From positions 2,783,001 to 2,847,000 of the forward strand of contig NC_061797.1 in NCBI RefSeq assembly GCF_021462225.1: a stretch of 64,000 nt of DNA. The letters run 5' to 3'. Of this stretch, positions 1-10,541 are shown one piece after another; positions within the stretch are counted from its first letter, which is position 1, and the number at the start of each line of letters is the position of its first letter. The stretch is from Girardinichthys multiradiatus (taxonomy: Eukaryota > Chordata > Actinopteri > Cyprinodontiformes > Goodeidae). The notes under the pieces were generated by a model. The model was given only the letters and a program-made list of their open reading frames with translations. It made no database searches and was not told where the DNA came from. The translations under genes and the position numbers were made by a program.

Positions 1-440
1 TCTGTGCTCTTAGAATACCTTAAGTTGGTGACTGAGGTGTCCTGCCAATCCCTAGCTGCCAGGGAGCGCTTTACCACTCCTCCCAATTCCGTCGCTTGAT
101 GCAAAGAAAGAGAAACATGAGGAACAGCTTCATCTGACATTAAATACCATTCTGCTTGGTCAGGTGTTAAATCAACTGTTGCAGCCACACCCTCAGGAGC
201 CACATAAATATTTTTGGATGAAATAAACCATGTCCTACCTTCTACTGTTTCATTAAACAAATCCTGGTACCATTCAGTGTGACAACGGTCGTAGAACAGA
301 GTGACATGGGGCGGCTCAGGCGGAGAGGTGTAGGGGCAGAGACTTTGAATCCAGGGCTTCCACAGCTGATACACAGAGAAGATGCTGCTTGGAGAAGAAG
401 GTGCGGTCAGCAGTCCCCAGTAGATGTCAGCATATTCCTC
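1..440 (-). pseudogene. ERV-A pol, spacer between protease and reverse transcriptase
   Basis: Reading leftwards from the protease, an in-frame TAA follows the last protease residues, then an open frame continues to the window edge. It contains acidic and aromatic blocks (for example EEYADIYWGL, PPHVTLFYDR and DEAVPHVSLSLH) of the kind found upstream of the reverse transcriptase in many fish ERV pol genes. No RT catalytic motif is reached before the window ends. Only this linker is present, so nothing can be said about polymerase integrity. The assignment rests on position and on general resemblance to fish ERV pol; confidence in the exact sub-domain is moderate. Confidence 0.6.
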
Positions 441-790
441 TTAAACTGGCTGTAAAAAATATTGTCCATGCTGAAGCAGTTGTCCACATGCCAAAGAGGA
501 ACCATCTGGAAAAGTTACTGTTAATCCATCAGTACCACACAACACTGATGCTCCCAGCTTCACTAATAAGTCTCTGCCCAGCAAATTAACAGGTGTGCTG
601 GGTGAACACACAAAAGGGTGAGTTACTCTCTGAGTCCCAATCTGAACAGGAAGTGGTACAGTCACAGGCAGCCCCTGAGAAGCCCATCACAGAAACAGTC
701 TTGGTAGAGAGCAGTGGTTTAGGAGGTTGCTGTGCTATGGTGGAATAAGTAGCTCCAGTGTCCACTAAAAATTCAGACAGTTCTCTCCCA
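441..790 (-). pseudogene. ERV-A retroviral aspartic protease, frameshifted
   Basis: The minus strand encodes the aspartic protease active site FLVDTGATYSTI at about 780-740 and, in another frame, the C-terminal block VNLLGRDLLVKLGA at about 580-540. The enzyme cleaves the Gag-Pol polyprotein during particle maturation and works as a dimer. The two blocks are out of frame: the shift falls in a run of G residues near 670-680, between the active site and the flap/C-terminal half. A stop codon in the downstream frame lies just upstream of the shift. The gene follows the nucleocapsid directly, as expected for gag-pro-pol. The break, if not a sequencing error, inactivates it. Confidence 0.85.
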
Positions 791-1230
791 CCTTTGCAGG
801 CAACATGGTATCTGCTGTGCCCACGCTGCCTTGGTCCTCCACAGGGGCGTCAGTATGGCCTGTAAGACGAGTGTCCACCCATCTGTGGATACTGGCCCTG
901 CTGGGGTGGTAGAGGTGCCATACCTGGAGCAGGAGGGACCGTTACTCCCTGCTGTGACCCCCAGTTGGGGCAGGCACGTGCCCAATGTCCAGACTGACCG
1001 CAGTTGTAGCACACATCTCCCAGTGCCCTGCTGGCTCCACCCCTTCCTCTGGGTGCTCCACACCATCTACTACGACCAGCTGACCACCAACATGCCATCC
1101 GCCTCCACGACCAGGGCCACTGTACCTGTAATTATAAAATAAATAGGGTGGAGGAGGGGGTAACGCCCATCCTTGGCACTGATCAGTCACAGGTGGTAAC
1201 ATAAACATAGGTGTGTGCTGCAGGAGATGC
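791..1230 (-). pseudogene. ERV-A gag 3' part: proline-rich spacer and nucleocapsid zinc knuckle
   Basis: The minus strand carries a proline- and glycine-rich segment and then one CCHC zinc knuckle (CYNCGQSGHWARAC, about 1012-970), the RNA-packaging motif of retroviral nucleocapsid. A single knuckle is usual for gammaretrovirus-like Gag. The segment is spread over three overlapping frames (850-1098, 942-1277, 773-1066), so it is frameshifted. Its upstream part lies 9.3 kb away at 10542 and beyond: when the ERV-B insertion and one copy of AGAT are ignored, the gag frame runs straight from one side to the other. Confidence 0.85.
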
Positions 1231-1234
1231 AGAT

Positions 1235-1660
1235 TGTTGTGTAATTTTCTTATCAAAGTGGGTAGAAGTTGACTCATAACAAGAGAAAATCCGGACTTTG
1301 TCTTTATAAGTTTTATTCAAAGGCATTCAGCGTTTGAAGACCCTGACACTGAGGTTAGTCAGTGAAACAGAGCCCCGATCAACATTTACACACAGTATTT
1401 ATACCAGAACAAGACAGTGTTATCTCAACTGCAAAGAGTCTGTGTTTTATGACTCAAACCCTTCTTGAGTTCAAAGGTGACAAGGTTATCTAGGAACAGA
1501 CCTAACTGCCCTTCCTGACATTGTCCTAAAAGATGGGTCTGAACCATTAAACTTCTGATAATGGCTTTTACAGCTTACTCCCTAACACAGATGTTCACAG
1601 AAGTGAGGTAACCCAAAGGTCACACACTTTGGAACACTTAATAAAAGAATTTCCATCACA
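1235..1660 (-). repeat. ERV-B 3' LTR
   Basis: On the minus strand the LTR begins TGTGATGG and ends ACAACA. A TATA box (TATAAATA, complement of 1396-1403) and an AATAAA poly(A) signal (complement of 1312-1317) divide it into U3 on the right, a short R and U5 on the left. The copy at 10116-10541 has the same length. The env reading frame ends inside the U3 part. Confidence 0.93.
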
Positions 1661-2560
1661 CTCCCTTCTTCTGATTACAAGATAATCACAACTAAAGGAA
1701 AATTCTTCAAAACCATCACCCCTCTCAGCTAACAGATAATTCAAAGCCATTCTATTTTGCAAACTCATAGTTCTTATAGCCTGTTGCTCCGTAGTTAGAA
1801 CAGTGAAACCTTCCTCAGATAAAGCAGTAAGGTTAAAAGTTAACACAAAGGGATCTGGGACCAAAGATCCTGAAATAGTAGAAGGATCAGTTCTGATAGG
1901 ACATGACTCAAATTTATGTCTGTTGATTAAAGCACATAAAACAGATATAATAGGTTCGCAACCTACTGTCTTCCCAAGGAAATAAGGTGTACTTTCCTCC
2001 TGTGTAATACAAATATCTGGATCTTTAATCGGATTTCTATTACCCCGAATTCTATAAAGAGTTCCTGTAGACGCACACGTTAAATTAGTCTCACCAGAAA
2101 ATCTACTAACATTTCTGCTTTCCCTTACACTATAATTCCTCACCCAAGGAAAAATTACCTCCACCAACCGGTTATCTGGAAAGAAAGTAGCTAGAGTATA
2201 AGCAGTATCAATAGGAACTGGTACCAAAAATGGTTGATCATTAATAGCATGTGGAATCAAACAACAAACATAGCAACTATCATTTCTTATCTTCCTCACG
2301 GTTTGATGCATCAGTTGCCACCAGACATTATCAGCATGTTCATAGTAGTCAGAAAAGTGATGAATCTCTCTTCGAATCCGCTGATGAGTATTATTAGTCA
2401 GATTAACCACACTTCGTCTTTGCTGTACCTTTCCCAAAATGAACACAAGAGTTATAACAATACTTGCAATACCAATCATTAGCATCAGAACAGACCATCT
2501 TCCATATAGCTGCATCGTGACCTTGAAGTGGAATGTCCTTTCTTCTGGTACTGAAAGCAA
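1595..2560 (-). CDS. ERV-B envelope-like protein, short and lacking the membrane-anchor end
   Basis: An open frame of 321 codons. Residues about 20-45 are a hydrophobic stretch that could be an uncleaved signal or anchor. A CYVC motif (CxxC type, about residue 96) and several N-glycosylation sites follow, as in gamma-type surface subunits. Near residue 265 comes SLQNRMALNYLLAERG, which matches the heptad/immunosuppressive-domain region of gamma-type TM subunits, but the CX6CC motif, transmembrane helix and cytoplasmic tail that should follow are absent. Instead the frame runs about 20 residues into the LTR and stops. No furin site is evident. The native protein would bind a receptor and fuse membranes; this one has lost the fusion-anchor half. 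Whether it is expressed is unknown. It is fully open despite the loss of gag-pol. Confidence 0.75.
   Translation of the reverse strand: MLSVPEERTFHFKVTMQLYGRWSVLMLMIGIASIVITLVFILGKVQQRRSVVNLTNNTHQRIRREIHHFSDYYEHADNVWWQLMHQTVRKIRNDSCYVCCLIPHAINDQPFLVPVPIDTAYTLATFFPDNRLVEVIFPWVRNYSVRESRNVSRFSGETNLTCASTGTLYRIRGNRNPIKDPDICITQEESTPYFLGKTVGCEPIISVLCALINRHKFESCPIRTDPSTISGSLVPDPFVLTFNLTALSEEGFTVLTTEQQAIRTMSLQNRMALNYLLAERGDGFEEFSFSCDYLVIRRRECDGNSFIKCSKVCDLWVTSLL
1661..1673 (-). other. ERV-B polypurine tract
   Basis: The minus strand reads AGAAGAAGGGAG immediately before the 3' LTR start. This is the purine-rich primer for plus-strand DNA synthesis and fixes the LTR boundary. Confidence 0.85.
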
Positions 2561-3198
2561 ACAGTTTTTTCTCTCAAAGAAAACAAATTATAAACAACTT
2601 AAAAAAAAATAAAAAATCCTGCTGCCTCTCCTGAGTGGCTTCTGCTGCCCTGTTACCAGTCTGGTACAGGTGGGTGGTTGTAGGAAGCTCCTCTAGAAAT
2701 ATATTTAGAAACAGGAACTCTAACCTGCTGGAAGTTAGGCTTCCATAGTCCAACTAAACAACAGTGGAAATGAACACATTTAAATTTGTAATAATACCAT
2801 AATGATAAATATCAAGCAATAACCATGAAAGTTAGATAAAAGCATCCGAGATATCCTCCTCAGAGTCAGTCTCGCTGTCAAAGTGGGAGGAAAGAATCTC
2901 TCACTGTGGTGTGTGTGCAGTGAGGCAAATGACCTTCTGATTTCTAACTTTCAGGCAATGCGATGGCCTTAAGTAGATTCTGAAATAACGTTGCACTGCC
3001 CAAGGGATTATTGTGCCCTTGTAAGAACAGTGTTCTTCAACCACCTCTTCAATCACTCGCCAGTGATCAGCTTACAGTTCTTTGTCTTGTGGTGGTCCGC
3101 TGTCCTCACACCTTTCAGGCCGTGGATGATCCAGTTGGAAGATGACTCGTGTCCTGGAAGCCAGATGAAGCTGGAGGAGCTGGAGCTTTCCTGGGTGT
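2561..3198. other. pol-env intergenic remnant of ERV-B
   Basis: AT-rich sequence between the env start and the integrase end. It holds the frameshifted tail of the integrase C-terminal domain near 3198-3060 and no other recognisable gene. A splice acceptor for env would be expected here but none could be chosen with confidence. Confidence 0.5.
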
Positions 3199-3560
3199 CT
3201 AGTAGGATCTGATATGGGCCATTCCAGCCCTGGAATTCCTGTGTTTTCTCCTAAATTCTCTGACCAGAATCCAGTCGCCAGGAATAAAGGACTGGAGGGT
3301 GGAAGTGGCTGTTTCTGCTAATGCAGCCTTCACCGTCTGTGAAACTTGAAAAAACACAGTGGACAGGTTTTGACAGTAAAACAACATCCTATCTTCACAC
3401 AAAGATGTGGAAGAAAATGATCTTGGCAATATCCCCATGTCCAAATTAGGAGACCTGCCACACAGCACTTCAAAAGGACTGAGATTTGCCTGTGTCCTTT
3501 GTCTCAATCTTATATAAGTGAGAACAGGGCCTTCACAACGCTTGGCTAATTTTCAATTCA
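3199..3560 (-). pseudogene. ERV-B integrase C-terminal fragment
   Basis: The minus strand encodes LSPFEVLCGRSPNL, then a helical stretch and GDWILVREFRRKH, matching the end of the retroviral integrase core and the start of its C-terminal DNA-binding domain. Upstream, an ENGTLN block and a stop codon precede it. Downstream the frame shifts near 3229, after which a GPYQILL-like block is read in another frame. The zinc-binding and most of the catalytic domain are missing. It lies about 640 bp before env, as expected for pol-env order. Confidence 0.8.
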
Positions 3561-4640
3561 AAGTCCCATTCTCAAACCTAAGTGCTTAACTACATGAACT
3601 TCATCAAAACATCCAACAAAATCAAAAGAATTGATCTTCTGACTTCACCTGATATACTAGCAGTGACCATCAGCTAAATATTCTGAATATCAAAAATGTG
3701 ACATGATGTTTGTGGAAGGTCTGATTACAGGTCAATATTTCATAGTTTCAGAATACCCAAAAAGAATTTAAAAAATGGTCTAATCTGTGGAGATGTAAAA
3801 TTTCACAAAAGAATCAACAGCATAATTTCAGAGAGGTTTTCAGAATGTGGTCTTAGGGAGCTATGCACCATTTATATAAACAAAGTACAACGTCTCTCTC
3901 GCATTGTCACTAAGTCCTCACTGGGGGTCTGAGCTACCCTTTTTTCCATGAGTGCAAAAACTTTTGGAATCCCATGTTGCTTTATTCTGACATTCCCCTC
4001 TTCTGGCGCAGGGTCCAACCCATGCGACAATTCAGCAAAATGTTTGTACAAAAATGTTCTAGTAACCAAGATCACATTACATAGAACCAAAGAAATGAAT
4101 TCTGACATAACTATGTGTCACTATGAATTTAACAAAAGCAACATAAAAAAAAAAATCCAGATGTTTTTAACTGCAACTCAGTTCCATTAACAACAAAACA
4201 CAAACTTTAGTTATTCAGTTCATCAATGTCTCACTTAGAAATTAGTCACATATCATCTTGATTTGTCTTGTACAAAGATGAGTATTAAATTAATGGACAT
4301 CTAATGTAATTCAGATGCATAAACCCTACAAATTTGAATTTAATAAATAATTCCCACCAAATATAAAGTCATGACTCAGATTCTTTATCAAAAATATATT
4401 CCTTACTTTTGGCATATCTTGAACTGTCAGCTAGCTTAATGGTACCAGGGAAACTTTCAATCTAAAAAATCACCAATGATTCTGCATGTAAAACTAATTC
4501 TTCAAACTAGTTTAAACTATTTCATTAACCTTTTAATAGTAAAACACATAAAACTAAATGTCATCCTACATCCAAAAAAAAAACATGTTATTAAGTCAAC
4601 AATCACTACAAGCATTTTGATTCTATTTTCTCTTAAACAG
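3561..4640. other. AT-rich ERV-B interior without recognised genes
   Basis: Only short chance frames are present; none resembles gag, protease or RT. The sequence is AT-rich, with A runs near 4150 and 4575. It sits where an intact retrovirus would have pol. Confidence 0.5.
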
Positions 4641-4670
4641 TGTTAAAACTCAGGAAGGGAGGTGCTGAGC

Positions 4671-4760
4671 GTTACCATGGCAACAAAGGCATGAACCAAC
4701 CTGGTAGGTGGGCGGAGTCAGGCAGAACTAACCTTTGATTGGCAGCCTATGGGTGGACCC
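4671..4760. promoter_or_regulatory. X-box / GC-box / CCAAT cluster
   Basis: GTTACCATGGCAAC at 4671-4684 is a palindromic RFX-type X-box. GTGGGCGGAG (about 4708-4717) is a GC/Sp1-like box, and GATTGGC (about 4737-4743) is an inverted CCAAT box. Three classical vertebrate promoter elements within 90 bp in otherwise AT-rich DNA suggest an old promoter or enhancer. No first exon was identified next to it. Function is inferred from motifs only. Confidence 0.45.
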
Positions 4761-5340
4761 ACAGTTTCTTCATCCCATCCCATATTAGTGAACCTTAAAC
4801 TACAAAACTGTTAACATGCACCTACCTCAGAAACAAGCTGCTTCTTAACTCTCCTGAAAACTCAAAGTTTTAATCAATCTGGGATTTAGAAACATTATTC
4901 TAAACATGGATTATTGTTTCATGCAACATATAATCAAACATTCAGTCCAACAAAACAAAGACAAAACATCAAAGACAAACAAATGGCCAAATTTGAAGCT
5001 TCAAGACTTCAAAGAAATTTTTAACAATCTCTTTTCAGAATATGTTTTCTCAACCATATCTTTTAATGCTATAATTGATCAATGTTGTTATGGCAATCTT
5101 CAGGATCCTTTTTTTAAAAATGAGTGCACATAGTCCAAAAAATCTCAAAGTATTTAGAAGCACAGCAACAGTTTTCTCTTAAATGAATCCAAATTTACTG
5201 ATGCTGAAACCTTTTGCTAATTCTTTGTACTGTAACTCTATAATAATAACTACAATCCTGAGAGTTATTGTTATAGTTCTCTTTTTGTTTGACTCAATTT
5301 GATCGCAGCTGTATTGCAGAATTTCAATGCAAAGAAGTAT

Positions 5341-5402
5341 TTTAATTCAATTCAATTCAAATTCAAATATACTTTATTGATCCCTGAGGGAAAATTAGAA
5401 AA
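5341..5402 (-). repeat. LINE 3'-tail fragment
   Basis: TTCAATTCAATTCAAATTCAAATA followed by ACTTTATTGATCCCTGAGGG resembles the common 3' end of a teleost LINE, here read on the minus strand as CCCTCAGGGATCAATAAAGT and a simple-repeat tail. No RT coding sequence is attached. Confidence 0.55.
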
Positions 5403-6667
5403 GTCAGCATTGACATTTTTATGGTATACCCAAACTAAACAAAACTGCAGTGTTTGACTTAATCAGAAATTAAGATAAGAAGCTTGTCTCCAAACTGGAC
5501 TTTTTCCCACATAGTGTTTCAAAAAGAACAAACATCATTTTCTTTAATTTGGGCTATTTAAATTTTGAGAGTTGGGGAAAACTTATTACTAGAACCCCTC
5601 TTTTACAATCCAAATGCTGATAAATGTTCCAATATTTTATCTCTTAGTAATCTGAAATCACCTTGTGTATCTTTGTACTCCTATGTATTCCTTTAATCTT
5701 TAAACCCTAAGAAATCAAACAAAGAGACTGGAGTTTGAGCCGACCACCCTCTTACTGTTAAGAGAGCCTTTATTTCTTTTCTTTTCCTAAAATGAAGGAT
5801 TTTACTTGTCTTGATTCTGTTATAAAAATCCTAACCTTGGTTCCAAAACTAAACTCTTCAACCCCAATCTGTGTTCCCCAGAGTAGAAATTTTGAGTATT
5901 ATTGCATTTCAAAGCCACCAAATGACTGGAACTCATCATTGGCTTAGATCTGTTTTAATAGGTAATCGGTCTACCTTTAATTAAATATTATAATTTTATG
6001 GACCCAAAATCTATGGCTTACGGGCTTCAGGAGTCCAGGAACCACAAGTTGAGTACCACTGCACTGAACAATGGTGTTAACTTTCTGCAGAGATTGAAGG
6101 ATTGGCTAAATATATTATTTCTGCTTGGACAATAATCAGATTTAAAATTATTAGTTCACAGCTCCTAATTTACCTCAGATCATATTTGCTCCTAACCCAG
6201 TTCATAAGAAGTTTCAGACAAACATTATGCTAAAAAGCCAAAAACAAAACAAAAACCAGATCTGTTTTAAAATAAAGAAAAAGCATGCTTAAAAAACTTG
6301 GTACTGTGGTGGAAAATAACTCCACGGTTCTGAAGGCCTTTTCATGCAGAGTCTTTTAGGAAACATGAGATTAGTAAAATTTTTTTGTGTGGTACCACTG
6401 TCCAATCAGATTCTTTCTAAATAACCCCATTTTTCATTCTCATTTTAAAGGTTTGTTTTACCAAGGGAAATGCGTTTAACAAAACCAATTACTCTCAAAA
6501 GTTTTATAGCTGGTGAAATCTTAGAAAACAACAAGTGTTTTAATATTTCTGTGCAGCACAGAACTGATTAGGTGTCCTTTCCTTCTCCAAAGGGAGAAAA
6601 AAGGAAACTGCAGAACCAAGCCTGTCATAGTTTTTTTTCAGGACCTGATATAAGGTACAGTGCAAAT
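5403..6667. other. unassigned AT-rich sequence
   Basis: No gene, repeat boundary or RNA could be supported here. The small frames at 6540-6891 overlap the left part of the next repeat and show no family motif. Confidence 0.4.
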
Positions 6668-7946
6668 TGTTGGACCACTTGTTTGCTGAGTATTGGACTA
6701 TCTGCACGTTGTTGGACGTCACTCTGCCCCTCCAATGGCATCGGCCATTTTGTACCCAGGACAGCCCGCTCCTACATATCCCATCGAGCATTGCGACTGA
6801 TATGACTGGGCGTCCCAAGTCTGACGTCACAGGACGCTATATAGGAAGGCGCTCATGTTTGAAAACTTGCCTTCTGCTAGGACCGGACTAGTAATCGAAG
6901 TGCACCATTTCAACAGGGGAGATCTTTGCAGAGTTAATTCATTCTCTCTCGTTGGACAACGAACAATTCATAACTGAGGTTTTTGGACTAAGAAGGCCAG
7001 AGATTTGACTTTGCCGATCGAAGACGTGAGTTAACACGTAACTGAGAACACGGAGTTTCGGAGAGACAAACCGCTACCGTGTTTCATTTCCAAGTCGACT
7101 TTGATGGTCAGATCATATTTTTCCTTTTTGTCAAGAAGACCAAAGGACGAAGACTGACCGCTTTCCCTGAAGTTAATTGTGGACGCACAATTAACTTACC
7201 CCCACTTTTCCTCGCTCGAATTCCCTCGCACAGAAAGAAGACGACACCAAGTAAAACCAATTTTTTTTATTTAATCTTTTATTTCTTTATTAGAAGGCCT
7301 GGGCAGGGTCAGAGGTTGTAGAAGCGATCAGAATCGCTGGTTAGGATCTCATGTGTTCTGAATAATATGTGCATGTAACCTTGCTTATTGAACTTTGCTG
7401 TGTTATGTTGATGTCGGGATCCGCCACGTTCCCAGAGCTGTTTGTGTTTACTATCTGAACACGGATGCGTTGCAAGACTGGACTGTTAAAACAACCTCAT
7501 GGTAAAATCCTCCATTTCCCTTTGTCTTCAATCTCACTGTGCTAGCTTGCCGCCAAAAGTTAGACTCCTTTGTGCTCAGGAGTTAGGGGGAAGTTTTATG
7601 ATCAGAAGATCATAAAGGACAATCGAAGCTGTGCTCCAACCCCCCACCAGTCGCCACCACACCCCCTTTCATATCCTCATTGTCCTTCGTTTGTAGTGCC
7701 ATAAACTGCTGGTTGACTCAATACATACCCACTACCGTTTGTTGGTTTTTGCTTATTTAGATGTGTCAGTCAAAATAAGGTTCAAGTTCCACACATTTCG
7801 GTAGAAACGGTCGATTAAACAGTGACATCTCCGGCAATAGTTATTAATTATTACGGAGTATTCAACGGTTGTAATTGTCAGAGGCGTTGAGCCACAATTA
7901 CAACACCAGAAACATCTCTGGTCTCGATTCATAAATGAGGATTTTT
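6668..7946 (+). repeat. LTR-like repeat family L, copy 1
   Basis: A segment starting TGTTGGACCACTTG that recurs in inverted orientation at 43675-45647. Shared landmarks in the same order are: the TGTTGGACCACTTGTTTGCTGA start, a CRE next to a TATA box, a GATCGAAGAC block, a pyrimidine tract ending TTTATTAG (acceptor-like, about 7262-7293), a block near GGACTGTTAAAACAACC, GTCAGTCAAAATAAGGTT, and the end CACAATTACAACA followed by about 40 bp ending ATAAATGAGGATTTT. TG...CA limits and an internal promoter suggest a long retroviral or retrotransposon LTR. Since both copies extend past the presumed LTR end, each may carry a little leader. It codes for no recognised protein. Confidence 0.7.
6822..6843 (+). 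promoter_or_regulatory. CRE and TATA box of repeat family L
   Basis: TGACGTCA at 6822-6829 lies nine bases before TATATA (6838-6843). The inverted copy keeps the CRE (45489-45496) and a TATA-like AATATAGG at the matching place, so this is the likely core promoter of the repeat. Confidence 0.65.
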
Positions 7947-10115
7947 GGTTAAGAAATTGATTTTGTCAGATTATGATTTGTAATTATAATTATTGATCAA
8001 GATTAATCAATTAATAATCATAAACCTATCAAAATCAACATGCTGCATGAATCAGAAGAGGGAAGAAAAAACCTAATATAACCTCTTCCCAGCAGCTGCT
8101 GTGAAAAACAATGAATTTGTACTTTCCATAAGCGTCAGTTAACACTTGCGGACAAAAACTGCACCAAACTGTAAGTACTGTGTCAGAGACTGTATGAAGA
8201 CCATCTGCAGTAGAACTAAGCCTGTTTTAATGACATCTCTACCCATTAGATTTATGGGATACAAACTCTGACAACAGAAAATAATATCTGAAGGAGAAAC
8301 CCATCAGGTTTTACGCATGCGCTGGGTTTTAAAAATACTCCTTCATGAGATCTGTCCTGAGAATAACATAGAAACACATGGTTACTGCTGAGTTTTGGAG
8401 ATGTTGTAACTTCCTCTGCAATTTCATAACTTTTAATAACTAGAATAATTGACCCTGAATATTCCACGACAAAAGAGAACTTGTTTCTCTAAAAGAATTA
8501 ACCGGAAAGTATCAAATGAGCTAAGTTATCACCCTTTTAAAGATACTTTTCTAACCCTAAAATAATATTTTAAACCGCTATATCTGTCAACGTCAAGCAA
8601 GCATCACATGAGCAGCGGTTAATAAGCGTTCTTCATTGCAGAAAATAGGAAAAGATTTATGCAAATGTGTGTGTGTTTGTACGTTACCCCCATCAGTTTC
8701 TAAATCGCTCCACAGTCAGACTGTCAGGCACACAGTCCTCTATCAGTCCAAAAAACAACCCAGGCCCTTCCCAGGTCTGTTGGTGAGACATTGAATCATT
8801 CTTTGTCCACTTTAACTTCTCCAGGAGGGAGAAAGAAGAAACGTTGCTCCGGTTTCTCTTCTGCCCGCATAAGATGCTTTCAATATAAATCCAGTGCATT
8901 CACTCTTCTGGCTCTGGCAAACAGCATGGATTGTTGTCCATCTCAGTGGGTCCAGATTTCTTCTGAGTTTCGTTTTTTGTTTCTTGTAGAAAGTCACACT
9001 GCGATTTTCAACATGCAGGAAGGCAGATCTCTCTCTTTCAGGCCGTGCTGGAGAAGCGTCTCTGGCGGAGTAGCCTTGGAGAAGGGCAGGTTTCTAAAAT
9101 CCAGACTCAAAAACGCAGATGTTGAACTCAAATCCCATATATGTGTGTATTTGTGTGTGAGAGAGGCAGAAGAAAAGTTTAGTATAGGTTCAGATTTTGC
9201 ACAAAGAAATATTATCAGTCAGTCAGTCAGTTGTCCCCCTGCCTGTCACTTCCTTCCACAACATGAACTATACTCCTTTCTAAAACAACTTTCTTTTCGC
9301 ATCTCTAATGTCCCTTTTCACTTTTACCTTCTTTTCCGACTGATCGCAATATTTAAGACAAACGAAACTTCCTTCAGGAAAGTTTTAACTCTTCAACCCC
9401 TTAATTGATGCACTCTGTGCTTTTTAATCTTTTTCTTATGTTTTTTTTTTATTTTTCCATCTCCATCCATCAACTGTTTTACTTGAAAGTATTTAAACTA
9501 TTTAACTTATTTACACTCAAACTTCCACGCTGTGAAAAACCAAACTTATCTTCCAAATTAAAGCACATTTAACACAATCATCCCCACTTTTTCCTTTCAT
9601 TATTTTATAAATCAGAGTATGAAGAAGGAGACACCCCTGATGCCTCAAGGTTCCGGAACCATTTTTTTTTACCCGTTCAGCGGCACGTCTGCCCTCTGGC
9701 TTTTCTCCTTTATGAGGTGTAGAAAATTGCTAAAAACCACCCGCAAAACCCTGTGTTTTGCTTTATCCCATTGTTACCAATGAGAACCTCCCTGCAATTC
9801 CTTTTGCAGGGTGACCGGACCCTCAGCTGATGTCCTCCCTCTCGCAACTCTGGAACCTAATTAATTAGTTAGGAGATGATGGTTAATGTGTAATAAAAAT
9901 AATAATATACATTATATCATACAGAGCAACTTCTCACCCAGATATATTTGAAGACAAATAGTTCGGATCCAATCGGCCAGAAGCCGCAGGCGGGCACCAG
10001 AACTCCCCTCCGTAAAATGAAAGTGGACTGAGAACAACTCTCAGGCTGGCCAGGCGTCCGTGTCCCATCCTGCGGTCTCCTCTGGCACGTTAGATCCTGT
10101 TCGTGACGCTACAAT
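7947..10115. other. ERV-B interior / leader, no recognised gene
   Basis: From the 5' LTR inwards (leftwards) the expected primer site is not a standard TGG-starting one: the minus strand after the LTR reads ATTGTAGCGTCACGAACAGG. A GGTGAGAAG donor-like site occurs near 9938-9930 on the minus strand. The longest frame (205 codons, plus strand, 8791-9408) has no family motif and is low in complexity, so it is not called a gene. Confidence 0.4.
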
Positions 10116-10541
10116 TGTTGTGGAATTTTCTTATCAAAGTGGAGAGAAGTTGACTCATAACAAGAGAAAATCCGGACTTTGTCTTTATAAGTTTTATTCA
10201 AAGGCATTCAGCGTTTGAAGACCCTGACACTGAGGTTAGTCAGTGAAACAGAGCCCCGATCAACATTTACACACAGTATTTATACCAGAACAAGACAGTG
10301 TTATCTCAACTGCAAAGAGTCTGTGTTTTATGACCCAAACCCTTCTTGAGTTCAAAGGTGACAAGGTTATCTAGGAACAGACCTAACTGCCCTTCCTGAC
10401 ATTGTCCTAAAAGATGGGTCTGAATCATTAAACTTCTGATAATGGCTTTTACAGCTTACTCCCTAACACAGATGTTCACAGAAGTGAGGTAACCCAAAGG
10501 TCACACACTTTGGAACACTTAATAAAAGAATTTCTATCACA
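10116..10541 (-). repeat. ERV-B 5' LTR
   Basis: The 426-bp partner of 1235-1660, differing at about six positions by eye. It has the same TATA box and poly(A) signal. Its right edge ends TATCACA and is followed by the AGAT target duplication and then by ERV-A gag. Confidence 0.93.

Larger units (their letters stand above)
1235..10541 (-). mobile_element. ERV-B, young provirus nested in ERV-A gag
   Basis: Two 426-bp direct LTR copies (1235-1660 and 10116-10541) bound a 9.3-kb element, flanked by the 4-bp target duplication AGAT (1231-1234 and 10542-10545). By eye the LTRs differ at about six sites, so the insertion is fairly recent. Reading leftwards from the 5' LTR there is a leader-like region, a long interior without recognisable gag, protease or RT, an integrase C-terminal remnant (3560-3199), an env-like frame (2560-1595), a polypurine tract and the 3' LTR. 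The near absence of gag-pol means it could only have moved with help from a related virus, or that it was rebuilt after insertion. Confidence 0.88.

Noticed and set aside
8791..9408. 205-codon plus-strand open frame
   Set aside because: No family motif, low-complexity serine/phenylalanine-rich sequence, no splice or promoter context; probably chance inside ERV-B.
10085..10115. A Lys-type primer binding site for ERV-B
   Set aside because: TAGCGTCACGAACAGG has some likeness to a Lys-type site, but lacks the TGG start and has an extra base; left unassigned.
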